Below are positions 8,207 to 16,291 of a stretch of 64,000 bases of DNA, in pieces. The stretch comes from Amycolatopsis umgeniensis. GTDB lineage: Bacteria > Actinomycetota > Actinomycetes > Mycobacteriales > Pseudonocardiaceae. The notes under the pieces are model-generated. The model made no database searches, had not been told where the DNA came from, and worked only from the letters and a program-made list of their open reading frames with translations. The stretch spans positions 2,914,001-2,978,000 of the forward strand of contig NZ_JACHMX010000001.1 of NCBI RefSeq assembly GCF_014205155.1. Reading direction: 5' to 3'. Positions within the stretch are counted from its first letter, which is position 1, and each line of letters begins with the position of its first letter. Both the position numbers and the translations under genes were made by a program.

Positions 8207-9356
8207 TGTTGTGCTCCCTCTTCACGGCCCCGTCACCGGCGAACCGGCGGACGTCGAGCTCGGTGATGTCGATGGCCGGGACCCGTCCCAGGTAGAGGTC
8301 CCGCACGAGCTCCCCCACGGCCGGACCCATCTGGAACCCGTGTCCCGAGAATCCGGTCGCGTAGAAGAACCGTGACACCTGGACGCTTTCCCCCACGATC
8401 TGGTTGCGGTCGGGGGTGACCTCGTACAACCCGGCCCAGCCGCTGCGGATCCCCGCTTCGAGCACCGCGGGCACCCGCCGAGCGGCGATCTCGGCGAGTT
8501 TCGGCAGCCAGTCACCCGGCTGGTAGCGGGTGTCGAAGCCGGGGTCGCCGTCACCGTCGCAGAAGGACATCGCCAGGCCGAGACCCTCGCGGTGGAAGTA
8601 GAAGGCCGACGGCATCTCGATGGTCAGCGGCACGGATTCGGGCAGGCCCGTGACCGGTCCGGTGAACACGACCTGCCGCCGGAACGGCCGTACCGGGAGC
8701 TCGACCCCGGCGAACTCGCCGATCTCGCCCGACCAAGCGCCCGCAGCGCAGACCACCGCGTTCGTCCGGATGAAACCGTCGCCGGTCCGGACGCCGGTGA
8801 TCTCGTCGCCGTCACGCTCGATCCCGACGACCTCGACACCGGTCCTCAGCACCGCTCCGTGCCCGCGGGCCGCCCTCGCGTACCCCTGGACCGCGGAGTC
8901 CGGGGTGGCCTTGGCGTCGTCCGGCGACCACAGCGCCGCGACCACGCCTTCGGTGTCGATCAGCGGGGAGAACCGTCGCGCCTCGGCCGGTTCGACGAGA
9001 CGGCTTCGGACGCCGTAGGAGTTCTGGAGTTCGGCGCAGCGTTCGAACTCGGGCAGATCGGCGGAGTCGGTGATCAAGTAGAGGTAGCCGTCGCGGCGGA
9101 AGTCGATCTCGGTGCCGTACGTTTCGGCGAACGAGGCGTACTCGGCCAGCCCCCGCAGCCCGATCTCGATGTTGACGCGCGTGGTGAACGACGACCGGAT
9201 CCCGCCTGCCGCCTTCGCCGTCGAGCCCGCGCCCAGGCTGTCACGTTCGAGGAGCAGCACCGAGGCGCCGGCGGCGGCTAGCCGGTACGCGCAGCTGACC
9301 CCGATGATGCCGCCGCCGATCACGACGACGTCGGTGCGTTCAGGAAGTGGCTCCAT
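8199..9356 (-). CDS. FAD-dependent oxidoreductase (DAO/sarcosine-oxidase-like family)
   Basis: 385 residues. The N-terminal dinucleotide fold is DVVVIGGGIIGVSCAYRLA, followed by the FAD-contacting RSSFTTRVNIEI region and a C-terminal YATGFSGHGFQMGPAVGEL, characteristic of D-amino-acid oxidase/sarcosine oxidase beta-type enzymes. It would oxidise an amine or N-methyl amino acid in the cytoplasm. It overlaps the upstream GST gene by 17 bases and the downstream flavoprotein by 8. Whether an electron acceptor other than oxygen is used is not visible. Confidence 0.86.
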   Translation of the reverse strand: MEPLPERTDVVVIGGGIIGVSCAYRLAAAGASVLLLERDSLGAGSTAKAAGGIRSSFTTRVNIEIGLRGLAEYASFAETYGTEIDFRRDGYLYLITDSADLPEFERCAELQNSYGVRSRLVEPAEARRFSPLIDTEGVVAALWSPDDAKATPDSAVQGYARAARGHGAVLRTGVEVVGIERDGDEITGVRTGDGFIRTNAVVCAAGAWSGEIGEFAGVELPVRPFRRQVVFTGPVTGLPESVPLTIEMPSAFYFHREGLGLAMSFCDGDGDPGFDTRYQPGDWLPKLAEIAARRVPAVLEAGIRSGWAGLYEVTPDRNQIVGESVQVSRFFYATGFSGHGFQMGPAVGELVRDLYLGRVPAIDITELDVRRFAGDGAVKREHNIV

Positions 9357-10353
9357 CCGTGGCCTCGATCCGTTCGTCCTCGGGCGGCGGTCCCGGCGGC
9401 GTGCCGTCGCCGAATGGGCGTCCGCCCAGCTGCTCCCGGTGATGCGGGGTCGTCCAGCCGGACAGGTCCGGTCCCACTGGGACGATCCGAGTCGGGTTCA
9501 CCTGCTCGTGCACCGCGTAGTAGTGCCGCTTGATGTGGTCGAAATCGACGGTGTCACCGAAACCCGACGTTTGGAAGAGGTCGCGGGCGTAGGCCCACAG
9601 CACCGGCAGTTCGGTCAGCTTGTTCCGGTTGCACTTGAAATGCCCGTGATAGACCGGATCGAAGCGGACGAGCGTGGTGAACAACCGGATGTCCGCTTCG
9701 GTGATCGTGTCACCGACGAGGTAACGCTGGGTTTCGAGCCGCTCGGAAAGCGCGTCCAGCATGGCGAAGAGCCGGGTGTACGCGTCCTCGTACGCACGCT
9801 GTTTGGTCGCGAAACCGGCCTGGTAGACAGCGGCGTTGACGTCGGCGAAGACACCGACGTTGACATCGTCGATCTCGTCGCGCAGCCGTTCCGGATAGAG
9901 GTCGGGCGCGCCGGGCCGGTGGAGACTGGTCCATTCGGTGGACAGATCGAGCGTGATCTGCGGATAGTCGTTGCTCACCAGCCGCTTGCTCGGAATGTCC
10001 ACAATGGCCGGAACGCTGATCCCGCCCATGTAGTGCGGATCGGCCGAGTGATAGGCCTCGGCCAGGTATTTGATGCCCAGCACCGGGTCCCGGTCATCGG
10101 GATCGAGGGTGAACCGCCAGCTCTTGTCGTCCTGGATCGGGTCGGTGACGGCCACGCTCAGCGCGGACTCGAGGCCGAGCAGCCGCCGGACGACCAGCCC
10201 CCGGCTCGCCCAGGGACAGGCCCGGCTGACCACCAGCCGGTATCTCCCCGCCTCCACCGGCCAGCCGTCACGGCCGTCGGCGGTGACGCGCGCGTCGAAA
10301 TGGTTGGCGGACCGACGGAACTCACCCGTCTTCGGATCGGTCGGGATCGTCAT
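9340..10353 (-). CDS. Xi-class glutathione S-transferase / glutathionyl-hydroquinone reductase
   Basis: 337 residues from the ATG at 10353. The thioredoxin-like half carries the hallmark Cys-Pro-Trp-Ala motif (SRACPWASRG), and the helical C-terminal half has TEADIRLFTTLVRFD and HFKCNRNKL, as in YqjG/ECM4 enzymes that reduce glutathionyl- or, in actinobacteria, probably mycothiol-type quinone adducts. The thiol partner is inferred from lineage. First gene of the three-gene operon. The long reading frame upstream of this ATG is antisense to the acyltransferase gene and is not used. Confidence 0.9.
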   Translation of the reverse strand: MTIPTDPKTGEFRRSANHFDARVTADGRDGWPVEAGRYRLVVSRACPWASRGLVVRRLLGLESALSVAVTDPIQDDKSWRFTLDPDDRDPVLGIKYLAEAYHSADPHYMGGISVPAIVDIPSKRLVSNDYPQITLDLSTEWTSLHRPGAPDLYPERLRDEIDDVNVGVFADVNAAVYQAGFATKQRAYEDAYTRLFAMLDALSERLETQRYLVGDTITEADIRLFTTLVRFDPVYHGHFKCNRNKLTELPVLWAYARDLFQTSGFGDTVDFDHIKRHYYAVHEQVNPTRIVPVGPDLSGWTTPHHREQLGGRPFGDGTPPGPPPEDERIEATDGATS

Positions 10354-10449
10354 GTGAGCCACCCTAAAGCGTGAGAAGGTGGTTTCGGTGTGCGTAGACT
10401 CTGGCACCCGGCGTGCTCGCACGCCGCCGCGCGGAAGGTGGTCCCGACG

Positions 10450-11826
10450 ATGCCGTTCATGCCCGTGACCGATTCGATGTTCCTTCTCGTGGAAACGCGC
10501 GAACATCCGATGCACGTCGGCGGACTCCAGCTGTTCAAGAAACCCGAGGACGCCGGGCCGGAGTACATGCGCGACATCCGGCGGAAACTGCTCGATTCCG
10601 ACAACATGCGCGACGTGTTCCGCCGCCGTCCGGCCCGGCCGGTCAACACCGCGGGTCACGTCGCCTGGGCGACCGACAACGACCTCGAACTCGATTACCA
10701 CTTCCGGCATTCGGCGCTGCCGCAGCCCGGCCGGATCCGCGAGCTGCTGGAACTGACCGGCCGCTGGCACAGCACCCTGCTCGACAGGCACCGGCCGCTG
10801 TGGGAGATCCACCTGGTCGAGGGCCTGCAGGACGGCCGGTTCGCGATCTACAGCAAGATCCACCACGCGCTGATGGACGGCGTTTCGGCGCTGCGTCATC
10901 TGCAGGGCACGCTGTCGGACGACCCGGCCGACCTCGACTGCCCGCCGCCGTGGGGCCGCAGGCCCAAACCGGACGGCGGCCGCAACGGCAAGGCGTCACC
11001 CTCGGTGCTCACCACCATGGGGAAGACGTTCAACCAGCTCGCCGGTATCGCGCCCGCCGCGATGAAGGTGGCGCGGGAGGCGTTCCAGGAGCACAGGCTC
11101 ACGCTGCCGGCGCAGGCGCCGAAGACGATGCTGAACGTCCCGATCGGCGGGGCACGACGGTTCGCCGCGCAGTCGTGGTCGCTGGACCGCGTGCGCAAGG
11201 TCGCCACCGCCGCCGGGGTGTCGCGCAACGACGTCGTCCTCGCGATGTGCTCGGGCGCGCTGCGGGACTACCTGATGGAGCAGAACGCCCTTCCCGACGC
11301 GCCGCTCACCGCGATGGTCCCGGTTTCCCTGCGACGCAAGGACAGTGGGGACGCGGCGGGGAACAACATCGGCGCGCTGCTGTGCAACCTCGCCACCCAC
11401 CTGACCGATCCGGCCGCGCGGCTCGCGACGATCAACGCGTCCATGCGCAACGGGAAGAAGCTGTTCTCGGAGCTGACCCCGCTGCAGACGCTGCTGCTGT
11501 CCGGGATCAACGTCGCCCAGCTCGGCGTGTCGCCGATCCCCGGCATCGTGAACAACACGAAACCACCGTTCAACCTGGTGATCTCCAACGTGCCGGGGCC
11601 GCGCAAGCAGATGTACTGGAACGGCGCGTCGCTCGACGGCATCTACCCCGCGTCGGTGCTTCTCGACGGGCAGGCGCTGAACATCACGTTGACCAGCAAC
11701 GGGGACAATCTCGACTTCGGCGTCACCGGCTGCCGTCGCAGCGTCCCGCATCTGCAGCGCATCCTGACCCACCTGGACACCGCGCTCGCCGAACTGGAGC
11801 ACGCGGTGTCTGTTGGGCGCGGCTGA
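10450..11826 (+). CDS. Wax ester synthase / diacylglycerol O-acyltransferase (WS/DGAT)
   Basis: 458 residues, typical of bacterial WS/DGAT. It starts PVTDSMFLLVETREHPMHVG, and the catalytic HHxxxDG motif (KIHHALMDGVSAL) is near residue 140. The second family motif region NLVISNVPGP lies in the C-terminal third. It esterifies fatty alcohols or diacylglycerol with acyl-CoA to make wax esters or triacylglycerol on the membrane face. The ATG at 10450 is preceded by GGAAGG; an in-frame earlier start would add residues that do not match the family. It stands alone and is followed by a hairpin terminator. Confidence 0.92.
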   Translation: MPFMPVTDSMFLLVETREHPMHVGGLQLFKKPEDAGPEYMRDIRRKLLDSDNMRDVFRRRPARPVNTAGHVAWATDNDLELDYHFRHSALPQPGRIRELLELTGRWHSTLLDRHRPLWEIHLVEGLQDGRFAIYSKIHHALMDGVSALRHLQGTLSDDPADLDCPPPWGRRPKPDGGRNGKASPSVLTTMGKTFNQLAGIAPAAMKVAREAFQEHRLTLPAQAPKTMLNVPIGGARRFAAQSWSLDRVRKVATAAGVSRNDVVLAMCSGALRDYLMEQNALPDAPLTAMVPVSLRRKDSGDAAGNNIGALLCNLATHLTDPAARLATINASMRNGKKLFSELTPLQTLLLSGINVAQLGVSPIPGIVNNTKPPFNLVISNVPGPRKQMYWNGASLDGIYPASVLLDGQALNITLTSNGDNLDFGVTGCRRSVPHLQRILTHLDTALAELEHAVSVGRG

Positions 11827-11827
11827 C

Positions 11828-11859
11828 CCTCTGGATGCGGTGAAAACCGCATCCAGAGG
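11828..11859 (+). terminator. Terminator hairpin after the WS/DGAT gene
   Basis: CCTCTGGATGCGG (11828-11840) pairs with CCGCATCCAGAGG (11847-11859) around TGAAAA. It lies between convergent genes and may serve both; there is no strong U-tract. Confidence 0.75.
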
Positions 11860-11873
11860 ACTAAACGCGCCGG

Positions 11874-12860
11874 TCAGCTGCCGTCGGAGACGTAGATGGC
11901 GCCCGGAGTGATCGTGTAGAGCTGCCCGTCGGGGCCGGCGGTGGCGTCACGGGTGCGCCCGAGGTTGGTCCAGAGCTTGCCGCCGTTGCCGTTCACGTCG
12001 AGCTTGTACGTGCCGCCCTTGAGCGACGCCATGTACAGCGAGCCCTTGTAGGCCGCCAGCCCGCTCGGCGTCGCCGAAGACGTCGGCCAGGCCTTGACCG
12101 GGTTGGTCATCCCCGCCGTGTTGCACGGGCCTTCGCAGGTCGGCCAGCCGTAGTTCTTGCCAGGGTCGATCTTGTTCAGCTCGTCGAGCTTGTTCGCGCC
12201 GATGTCGGAGACGTACAGCTGCCCGTTCGCCCAGGTCAGGCCCTGGACGTTGCGGTGGCCGTAGGAGTAGACGCGGCTGTTGAACGGGTTGCCGGGCGCG
12301 GCCGCGCCGTCGGTGGTGACGCGCAGGACCTTGCCGCCGAGGGAGTTCTTGTTCTGCGCGTTGGCGCCGTTCTGGCCGTCGCCGGTGCCCGCGTAGAGGT
12401 AGCCGTCCGGCCCGAACCGGATCCGCCCGCCGTGGTGGAAATTCGCGCCACGCGGGATGCCGGTGACGATCGGCGTCGGTGTCTGGCCCAGTTTCAGCTT
12501 GGCGATCCGGTTGTCGGAACTGGTCGTGTAGTAGATGAAGACCGTCTCGTCGGTGGCGTATTTCGGCGAGACCGCGATGCCGAGCAGGCCTGCCTCCGCG
12601 GTGACGCTCACCCCGGGGATGGTCTGGACCGTGGTGACCTTGCCCGCCTTGTCGATCTTGCTGATCGTCTTGGCGTCTTTCTGTGTGAAGAGGCCGGTGC
12701 CGTCGGGCAGGAAATCGATCGACCAGGCCTGGTTGAGGCCGCTCGCGAGTTGTCTGATCGCCTGGACGGACGGCGCTTCGGCGGCGGCCGCCGGAACGGC
12801 CGCGATCGACACGGCCGTCGCGGCGGCGAACGTGGCGGCGAGAGTACGACGTAAGGACAT
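11874..12860 (-). CDS. Secreted PQQ-dependent sugar dehydrogenase family protein (glucose/sorbosone type)
   Basis: 328 residues with a Sec signal peptide (MSLRRTLAATFAAATAVS... cleaved after an AAA near residue 27). The six-bladed GSDH propeller is recognisable: SGLNQAWSIDFLPDG near the start, GLLGIAVSPKY, the active-site segment NFHHGGRIRFGPDGYLY (His equivalent to the catalytic base of soluble glucose dehydrogenase), SYGHRNVQGL and NYGWPTCEG. Such enzymes oxidise aldoses with PQQ outside the membrane. It is divergent from a complete PQQ operon that starts 338 bases away, which makes PQQ use likely. The substrate is not determinable. Confidence 0.88.
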   Translation of the reverse strand: MSLRRTLAATFAAATAVSIAAVPAAAAEAPSVQAIRQLASGLNQAWSIDFLPDGTGLFTQKDAKTISKIDKAGKVTTVQTIPGVSVTAEAGLLGIAVSPKYATDETVFIYYTTSSDNRIAKLKLGQTPTPIVTGIPRGANFHHGGRIRFGPDGYLYAGTGDGQNGANAQNKNSLGGKVLRVTTDGAAAPGNPFNSRVYSYGHRNVQGLTWANGQLYVSDIGANKLDELNKIDPGKNYGWPTCEGPCNTAGMTNPVKAWPTSSATPSGLAAYKGSLYMASLKGGTYKLDVNGNGGKLWTNLGRTRDATAGPDGQLYTITPGAIYVSDGS

Positions 12861-13198
12861 GGGACGCCTCCTTCAGCTACACCCCTGGAGCTCGGATGGC
12901 GGCGGTAGGCGGGTGGTCGGGGGTCACCCGTCGAGTTGGATACAAACACACCACAGGACGAAACGGACACCACTGGACGGGGTAACGAAAGCGCTTCCCG
13001 TTAACCGTCATATGCGCCGAGCGTGACGACCGCGGCAGCTCGATCGGCCATAGGTAGGAAACTTTACAAAACGCCCCTCGAACTTGGACCTTACGTCTGG
13101 TCAGAATCGGCGGCCCGCTTCTAGGGTGACGGGGCTCGGCCCGGTTCGTTCCCATGTGGACGTTCCGGGGAGAATGTCAGCGATCCGAGGAGCAGGAA
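12861..13198. other. Divergent intergenic region between sugar dehydrogenase and pqqA
   Basis: 338 bases without a gene. It is less GC-rich than its surroundings near 13015-13100 and must hold the promoters of both flanking units. Apart from the pqqA promoter candidate listed separately, I see no strong inverted repeat or riboswitch-like fold. Confidence 0.5.
13098..13127 (+). promoter_or_regulatory. Candidate pqqA promoter
   Basis: TGGTCA (13098-13103) and TAGGGT (13122-13127) are separated by 18 bases and lie about 70 bases upstream of the pqqA ATG. Both hexamers are plausible for an actinobacterial housekeeping sigma factor but neither is a consensus match. Confidence 0.35.
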
Positions 13199-13294
13199 AT
13201 GATCGAAGCCATCGAGGTATGGACCACACCCGACTTCGTCGAGTACGAAACCCCCATGGAGGTCACCGCTTACGCGGCCCGCATGGAGGACTGA
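13199..13294 (+). CDS. pqqA: Coenzyme PQQ precursor peptide PqqA
   Basis: 31 residues, MIEAIEVWTTPDFVEYETP followed by MEVTAYAARMED. The conserved Glu-Val-Thr-x-Tyr block (Glu21 to Tyr25) is the part that PqqE crosslinks to build the PQQ skeleton. The N-terminal Trp-x2-Pro-x-Phe (W8, P11, F13) matches the usual PqqA leader. An AGGAG Shine-Dalgarno lies 8-12 bases upstream of the ATG. It is followed by pqqC, pqqD, pqqE and pqqB, so the identification does not rest on the short peptide alone. It is about 7 residues longer than many proteobacterial PqqA peptides. Confidence 0.93.
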   Translation: MIEAIEVWTTPDFVEYETPMEVTAYAARMED

Positions 13295-13303
13295 TTTCCC
13301 ACC

Positions 13304-13331
13304 CGGTGGTGGGGGCCGTCCCCCACCACCG
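13304..13331 (+). terminator. Intra-operon hairpin between pqqA and pqqC
   Basis: CGGTGGTGGGGG (13304-13315) and CCCCCACCACCG (13320-13331) form a perfect 12-bp stem with a 4-base loop, 9 bases after the pqqA stop, without a U-tract. It is placed where a partial terminator or RNA-stabilising structure would raise precursor-peptide mRNA above the enzyme genes, as described for other pqq operons. Confidence 0.7.
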
Positions 13332-13369
13332 CGCCGCCGTCCCGATCAGCGAGCCGTTGGAGCAGCACC

Positions 13370-14077
13370 GTGTCTCTTCACCTTTCCGCCGCGCCGATGT
13401 CGCCGCCGGAATTCATCGCGGCCCTGCGTGGACTTTCCCACCGCTATTGGGGTACTCACCCGTTCCATCAGCGGATGCACGGCGGCGAACTGTCCGAGGA
13501 AGAACTGAAGATCTGGGCCGCGAACCGCTGGTACTACCAGTGCGTGCTCCCGCAGAAGGACGCGGCGATCATCAGCAACTGTCCGGTGCCCGAGATCCGC
13601 CGGGAATGGCTCGACCGGATCGTCTATCACGACGGGACGAAAGCCGGGGACGGCGGAATCGAGCGGTGGCTCCGTTTGTGCACCGCCGTCGGGCTCGATC
13701 GCGAAGAGGTTCTCGATCAGCGGCACGTCGCGCCCGGCGTACGATTCGCCGTCGACGCCTATGTGACTTTCGCCCGCACGAAGCCGTGGCTCGAGGCTGT
13801 CGCTTCGGGGCTGACCGAAATGTTCGCGGGCCATCTGATGCAGCGACGCGTCGCCGACATGCTGGCGAACTATTCGTGGATCGCGCGGGAAGACCTCGCC
13901 TATTTCACCAATCGCATCGACAAGGTCTCCGGTGAGGGCAAAGGAACGCTCGACATCGTCGTGCGGCACGCCGTCACCCGCGAACAGCAGGAAAAGGCGA
14001 TCGCCGCGCTGTCGTTCAAAACCGACGTGCTCTGGTCCATGCTCGACGCCATCGAGCGCGCCGCGGCCAAGGAGTAG
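13370..14077 (+). CDS. pqqC: Pyrroloquinoline-quinone synthase PqqC
   Basis: 235 residues, slightly shorter than the usual 250. The all-helical PqqC fold is recognised from RYWGTHPFHQRMHGGELS near the start, AANRWYYQ, FAVDAYVTF, and SGLTEMFAGHLMQRR. The enzyme performs the final cofactor-free eight-electron oxidation and ring closure that makes PQQ. The start is a GTG with GGAG 7 bases upstream. It ends 2 bases before pqqD. Confidence 0.95.
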   Translation: MSLHLSAAPMSPPEFIAALRGLSHRYWGTHPFHQRMHGGELSEEELKIWAANRWYYQCVLPQKDAAIISNCPVPEIRREWLDRIVYHDGTKAGDGGIERWLRLCTAVGLDREEVLDQRHVAPGVRFAVDAYVTFARTKPWLEAVASGLTEMFAGHLMQRRVADMLANYSWIAREDLAYFTNRIDKVSGEGKGTLDIVVRHAVTREQQEKAIAALSFKTDVLWSMLDAIERAAAKE

Positions 14078-14079
14078 CG

Positions 14080-14352
14080 ATGACCACCCTCGAGATGGAC
14101 TCCGTGCCGCGGCTGCGGCGCGGAGTCCGGCTGAGTTATGACCAGACCAGGGAAACGCACGTCCTGCTGTTCCCCGAAGGCGTGCTCGTCCCGAATCCGA
14201 CCGCCGCCGCCGTACTCGGACTGTGTGACGGCGCGGCGGATGTCACCACGATCGCGGCCGCGCTGCGCGAGCGCTATGCCGGCGTCCGCGAGCAAGACAT
14301 CCTGGACGTACTTTCCCGGCTGGGAGATCGGCGGATCGTCGAATGGACCTGA
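14080..14352 (+). CDS. pqqD: PQQ biosynthesis peptide chaperone PqqD
   Basis: 90 residues of the RiPP-recognition-element fold: PRLRRGVRLSYDQTRETHVLLFPEG, then LNPTA-like VPNPTAAAVLGLCDG and the C-terminal winged-helix-like ERYAGVREQDILDVL. It presents PqqA to the radical SAM enzyme PqqE. The stop overlaps the pqqE start by 10 bases, consistent with a tightly coupled PqqD-PqqE pair. Confidence 0.93.
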   Translation: MTTLEMDSVPRLRRGVRLSYDQTRETHVLLFPEGVLVPNPTAAAVLGLCDGAADVTTIAAALRERYAGVREQDILDVLSRLGDRRIVEWT

Positions 14353-15431
14353 ACACTTCCACCGCGGCGCCACCGCTGGGAATGCTGGCCGAGCTCACCC
14401 ATCGCTGCCCGCTGCACTGCCCGTACTGCTCGAATCCGGTCGAAATGATCGCCCGCGACGGCGAGATGTCCACAGAGGAATGGATTTCCGTGCTCTCGCA
14501 AGCACGGGAGCTGGGCGTCCTCCAGGTGCACATGTCCGGCGGCGAACCGCTCGCCCGGCCGGATCTGCCCATCCTGGTCGAGCACGCCACGAAACTGGGG
14601 TGCTACGTCAACCTGGTGACGTCCGGGCTCGGACTGACGGAGTCCAGATTGGACGATCTCGTCGAACGAGGAATCGCGCATATCCAGCTGTCCGTCCAAG
14701 GTGCGACGGCCGAACGCGCGGACAGGCTCGCGGGCGCCCGGGCCCACGATCGAAAACTGGTCGTCGCCGAATTGATCAAGAAGGCAGGGTTGCCGCTCTC
14801 GGTGAACGTCGTCCTGCACCGGCAGAACCACGACCAGCTCGCCGGGATCATCGACCTGGCCGAGAAAATGGGCGCGGATCGGCTGGAACTGGCCAACACG
14901 CAGTACTACGGCTGGGCTTTGCGGAACCGCGACGCCCTGATGCCGACCAGGCGGCAACTCGACGAGGCCGAGCCGATCGTGCGCGCGGCCACCGAGCGGC
15001 TCCGCGGCCGCATGGAGATCATCTACGTCGTCGCCGACTACTACGAGCAGTACCCGAAGCCGTGCATGTACGGCTGGGGCGCGCGGCAATTGACGGTGGC
15101 GCCCAACGGGAACGTGCTGCCGTGCCCCGCGTCGACAGCCATCGAGACGCTCGAATTCGACAACGTGAGAAACAAGCCGCTGGCGTGGATCTGGTACGAA
15201 TCCAGCTCCTTCAACGCCTATCGCGGTGAGGCCTGGATGCCGGACACCTGCGGCACCTGCGAAAGGCGTTCGATCGACTTCGGCGGCTGCCGGTGCCAGG
15301 CTTTCCAGCTCACCGGCGACGCGGCGGCGACGGATCCCGTGTGCTCGCGTTCCCCGAATCGCGACGTCGTCGATCTCATCCTCGCCACACCGTCGAAAAC
15401 GGACGAACTCGTGATGCGGGGCCCGCGATGA
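14343..15431 (+). CDS. pqqE: PQQ biosynthesis radical SAM enzyme PqqE
   Basis: 362 residues. The radical SAM cluster motif is at the N-terminus, RCPLHCPYCSNP (Cys-x3-Cys-x2-Cys, about residues 22-29), followed by the SAM-binding MSGGEPLARPD. The C-terminal SPASM domain carries the auxiliary iron-sulfur cysteines in CMYGWGARQL, LPCPAS and DTCGTCERRSIDFGGCRCQ. PqqE forms the Glu-Tyr carbon-carbon bond in PqqA. It overlaps pqqD upstream and pqqB downstream (ATGA). Confidence 0.96.
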   Translation: MDLNTSTAAPPLGMLAELTHRCPLHCPYCSNPVEMIARDGEMSTEEWISVLSQARELGVLQVHMSGGEPLARPDLPILVEHATKLGCYVNLVTSGLGLTESRLDDLVERGIAHIQLSVQGATAERADRLAGARAHDRKLVVAELIKKAGLPLSVNVVLHRQNHDQLAGIIDLAEKMGADRLELANTQYYGWALRNRDALMPTRRQLDEAEPIVRAATERLRGRMEIIYVVADYYEQYPKPCMYGWGARQLTVAPNGNVLPCPASTAIETLEFDNVRNKPLAWIWYESSSFNAYRGEAWMPDTCGTCERRSIDFGGCRCQAFQLTGDAAATDPVCSRSPNRDVVDLILATPSKTDELVMRGPR

Positions 15432-16291
15432 GGGTGATCCTGCTCGGCACCGCGGCGGGCGGCGGCTTCCCGCAATGGAACTGCGCCTGCGCACTGTGCA
15501 CTTCGGACGCGCCGCCGCGGACGCAGGACTGTGTCGCGGTCAGCGCGGACGGCAAGGGCTGGTACCTGCTCAACGCGTCACCGGACATCCGCGCGCAGAT
15601 CCTCGCCACGCCGGCGCTCCGTGCCGGGCCTGGGCCCAGGGAGATCCCGCTGCGCGGAGTGCTGCTCACCGATGCCGAGCTCGATCATTCACTCGGCCTG
15701 CTTCTCCTGCGGGAAGCAGGCGGACTCCCGGTGTGGGCGCCAGAGGCCGTTCTCGGCGCGCTGTCGGAGCAGTTCCCCGCACGGTCCATCATCGACGGTT
15801 ACGGCGGCTGGGACTGGCTACCGTCGTCGGACATCGCGATCGACGGGCTTCGGGTGAGCGTGCTTCCCGTGAGCGACAAGCGTCCCAAGTACGCTCGTTC
15901 GTCCACTGAGGACGGCCCGTGGGTGGTGGCATACCGGATCGAAGACGTCGAGACCGGCGGTGTCCTCGTGTACGCGCCTTGCCTGAAGAGCTGGCCGGCC
16001 GGGTTCGACTCCTTCACTCGCGACGCCGGCCTGGTTTTACTGGACGGGACTTTCTACGCGCCGGACGAGATGTCGGGCGCCACGGCGGCCGCGGTCGGCG
16101 ACGGTGCCCAGCTGGCGATGGGGCATCTGCCGATCACCGGCAGTCTCGCGAAGCTCCGGCCCGGCCCGCGGTGGGCGTACACACATCTGAACAATACGAA
16201 CCCGGTGATCGACCCGTCCTCGCCGGAGCACGCCGCCGTAGTGGACGGCGGCGCCTCGCTTCCCTTGGACGGAACCGAATTCAAGCTCTAG
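15428..16291 (+). CDS. pqqB: PQQ biosynthesis protein PqqB
   Basis: 287 residues of the metallo-beta-lactamase fold: VILLGTAAGGGFPQWNCACALC (split: VILLGTAAGGG, then FPQWNCACALC with the Cys-x-Cys-x2-Cys structural zinc site), LNASPDIRAQI, LTDAELDHSLGLLLLRE and the C-terminal TNPVIDPSSPE. It hydroxylates or oxidises a tyrosine-derived intermediate. It normally comes second in pqq operons; here it is last. Its stop overlaps the stop of the convergent aldo/keto reductase gene. Confidence 0.94.
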   Translation: MRVILLGTAAGGGFPQWNCACALCTSDAPPRTQDCVAVSADGKGWYLLNASPDIRAQILATPALRAGPGPREIPLRGVLLTDAELDHSLGLLLLREAGGLPVWAPEAVLGALSEQFPARSIIDGYGGWDWLPSSDIAIDGLRVSVLPVSDKRPKYARSSTEDGPWVVAYRIEDVETGGVLVYAPCLKSWPAGFDSFTRDAGLVLLDGTFYAPDEMSGATAAAVGDGAQLAMGHLPITGSLAKLRPGPRWAYTHLNNTNPVIDPSSPEHAAVVDGGASLPLDGTEFKL

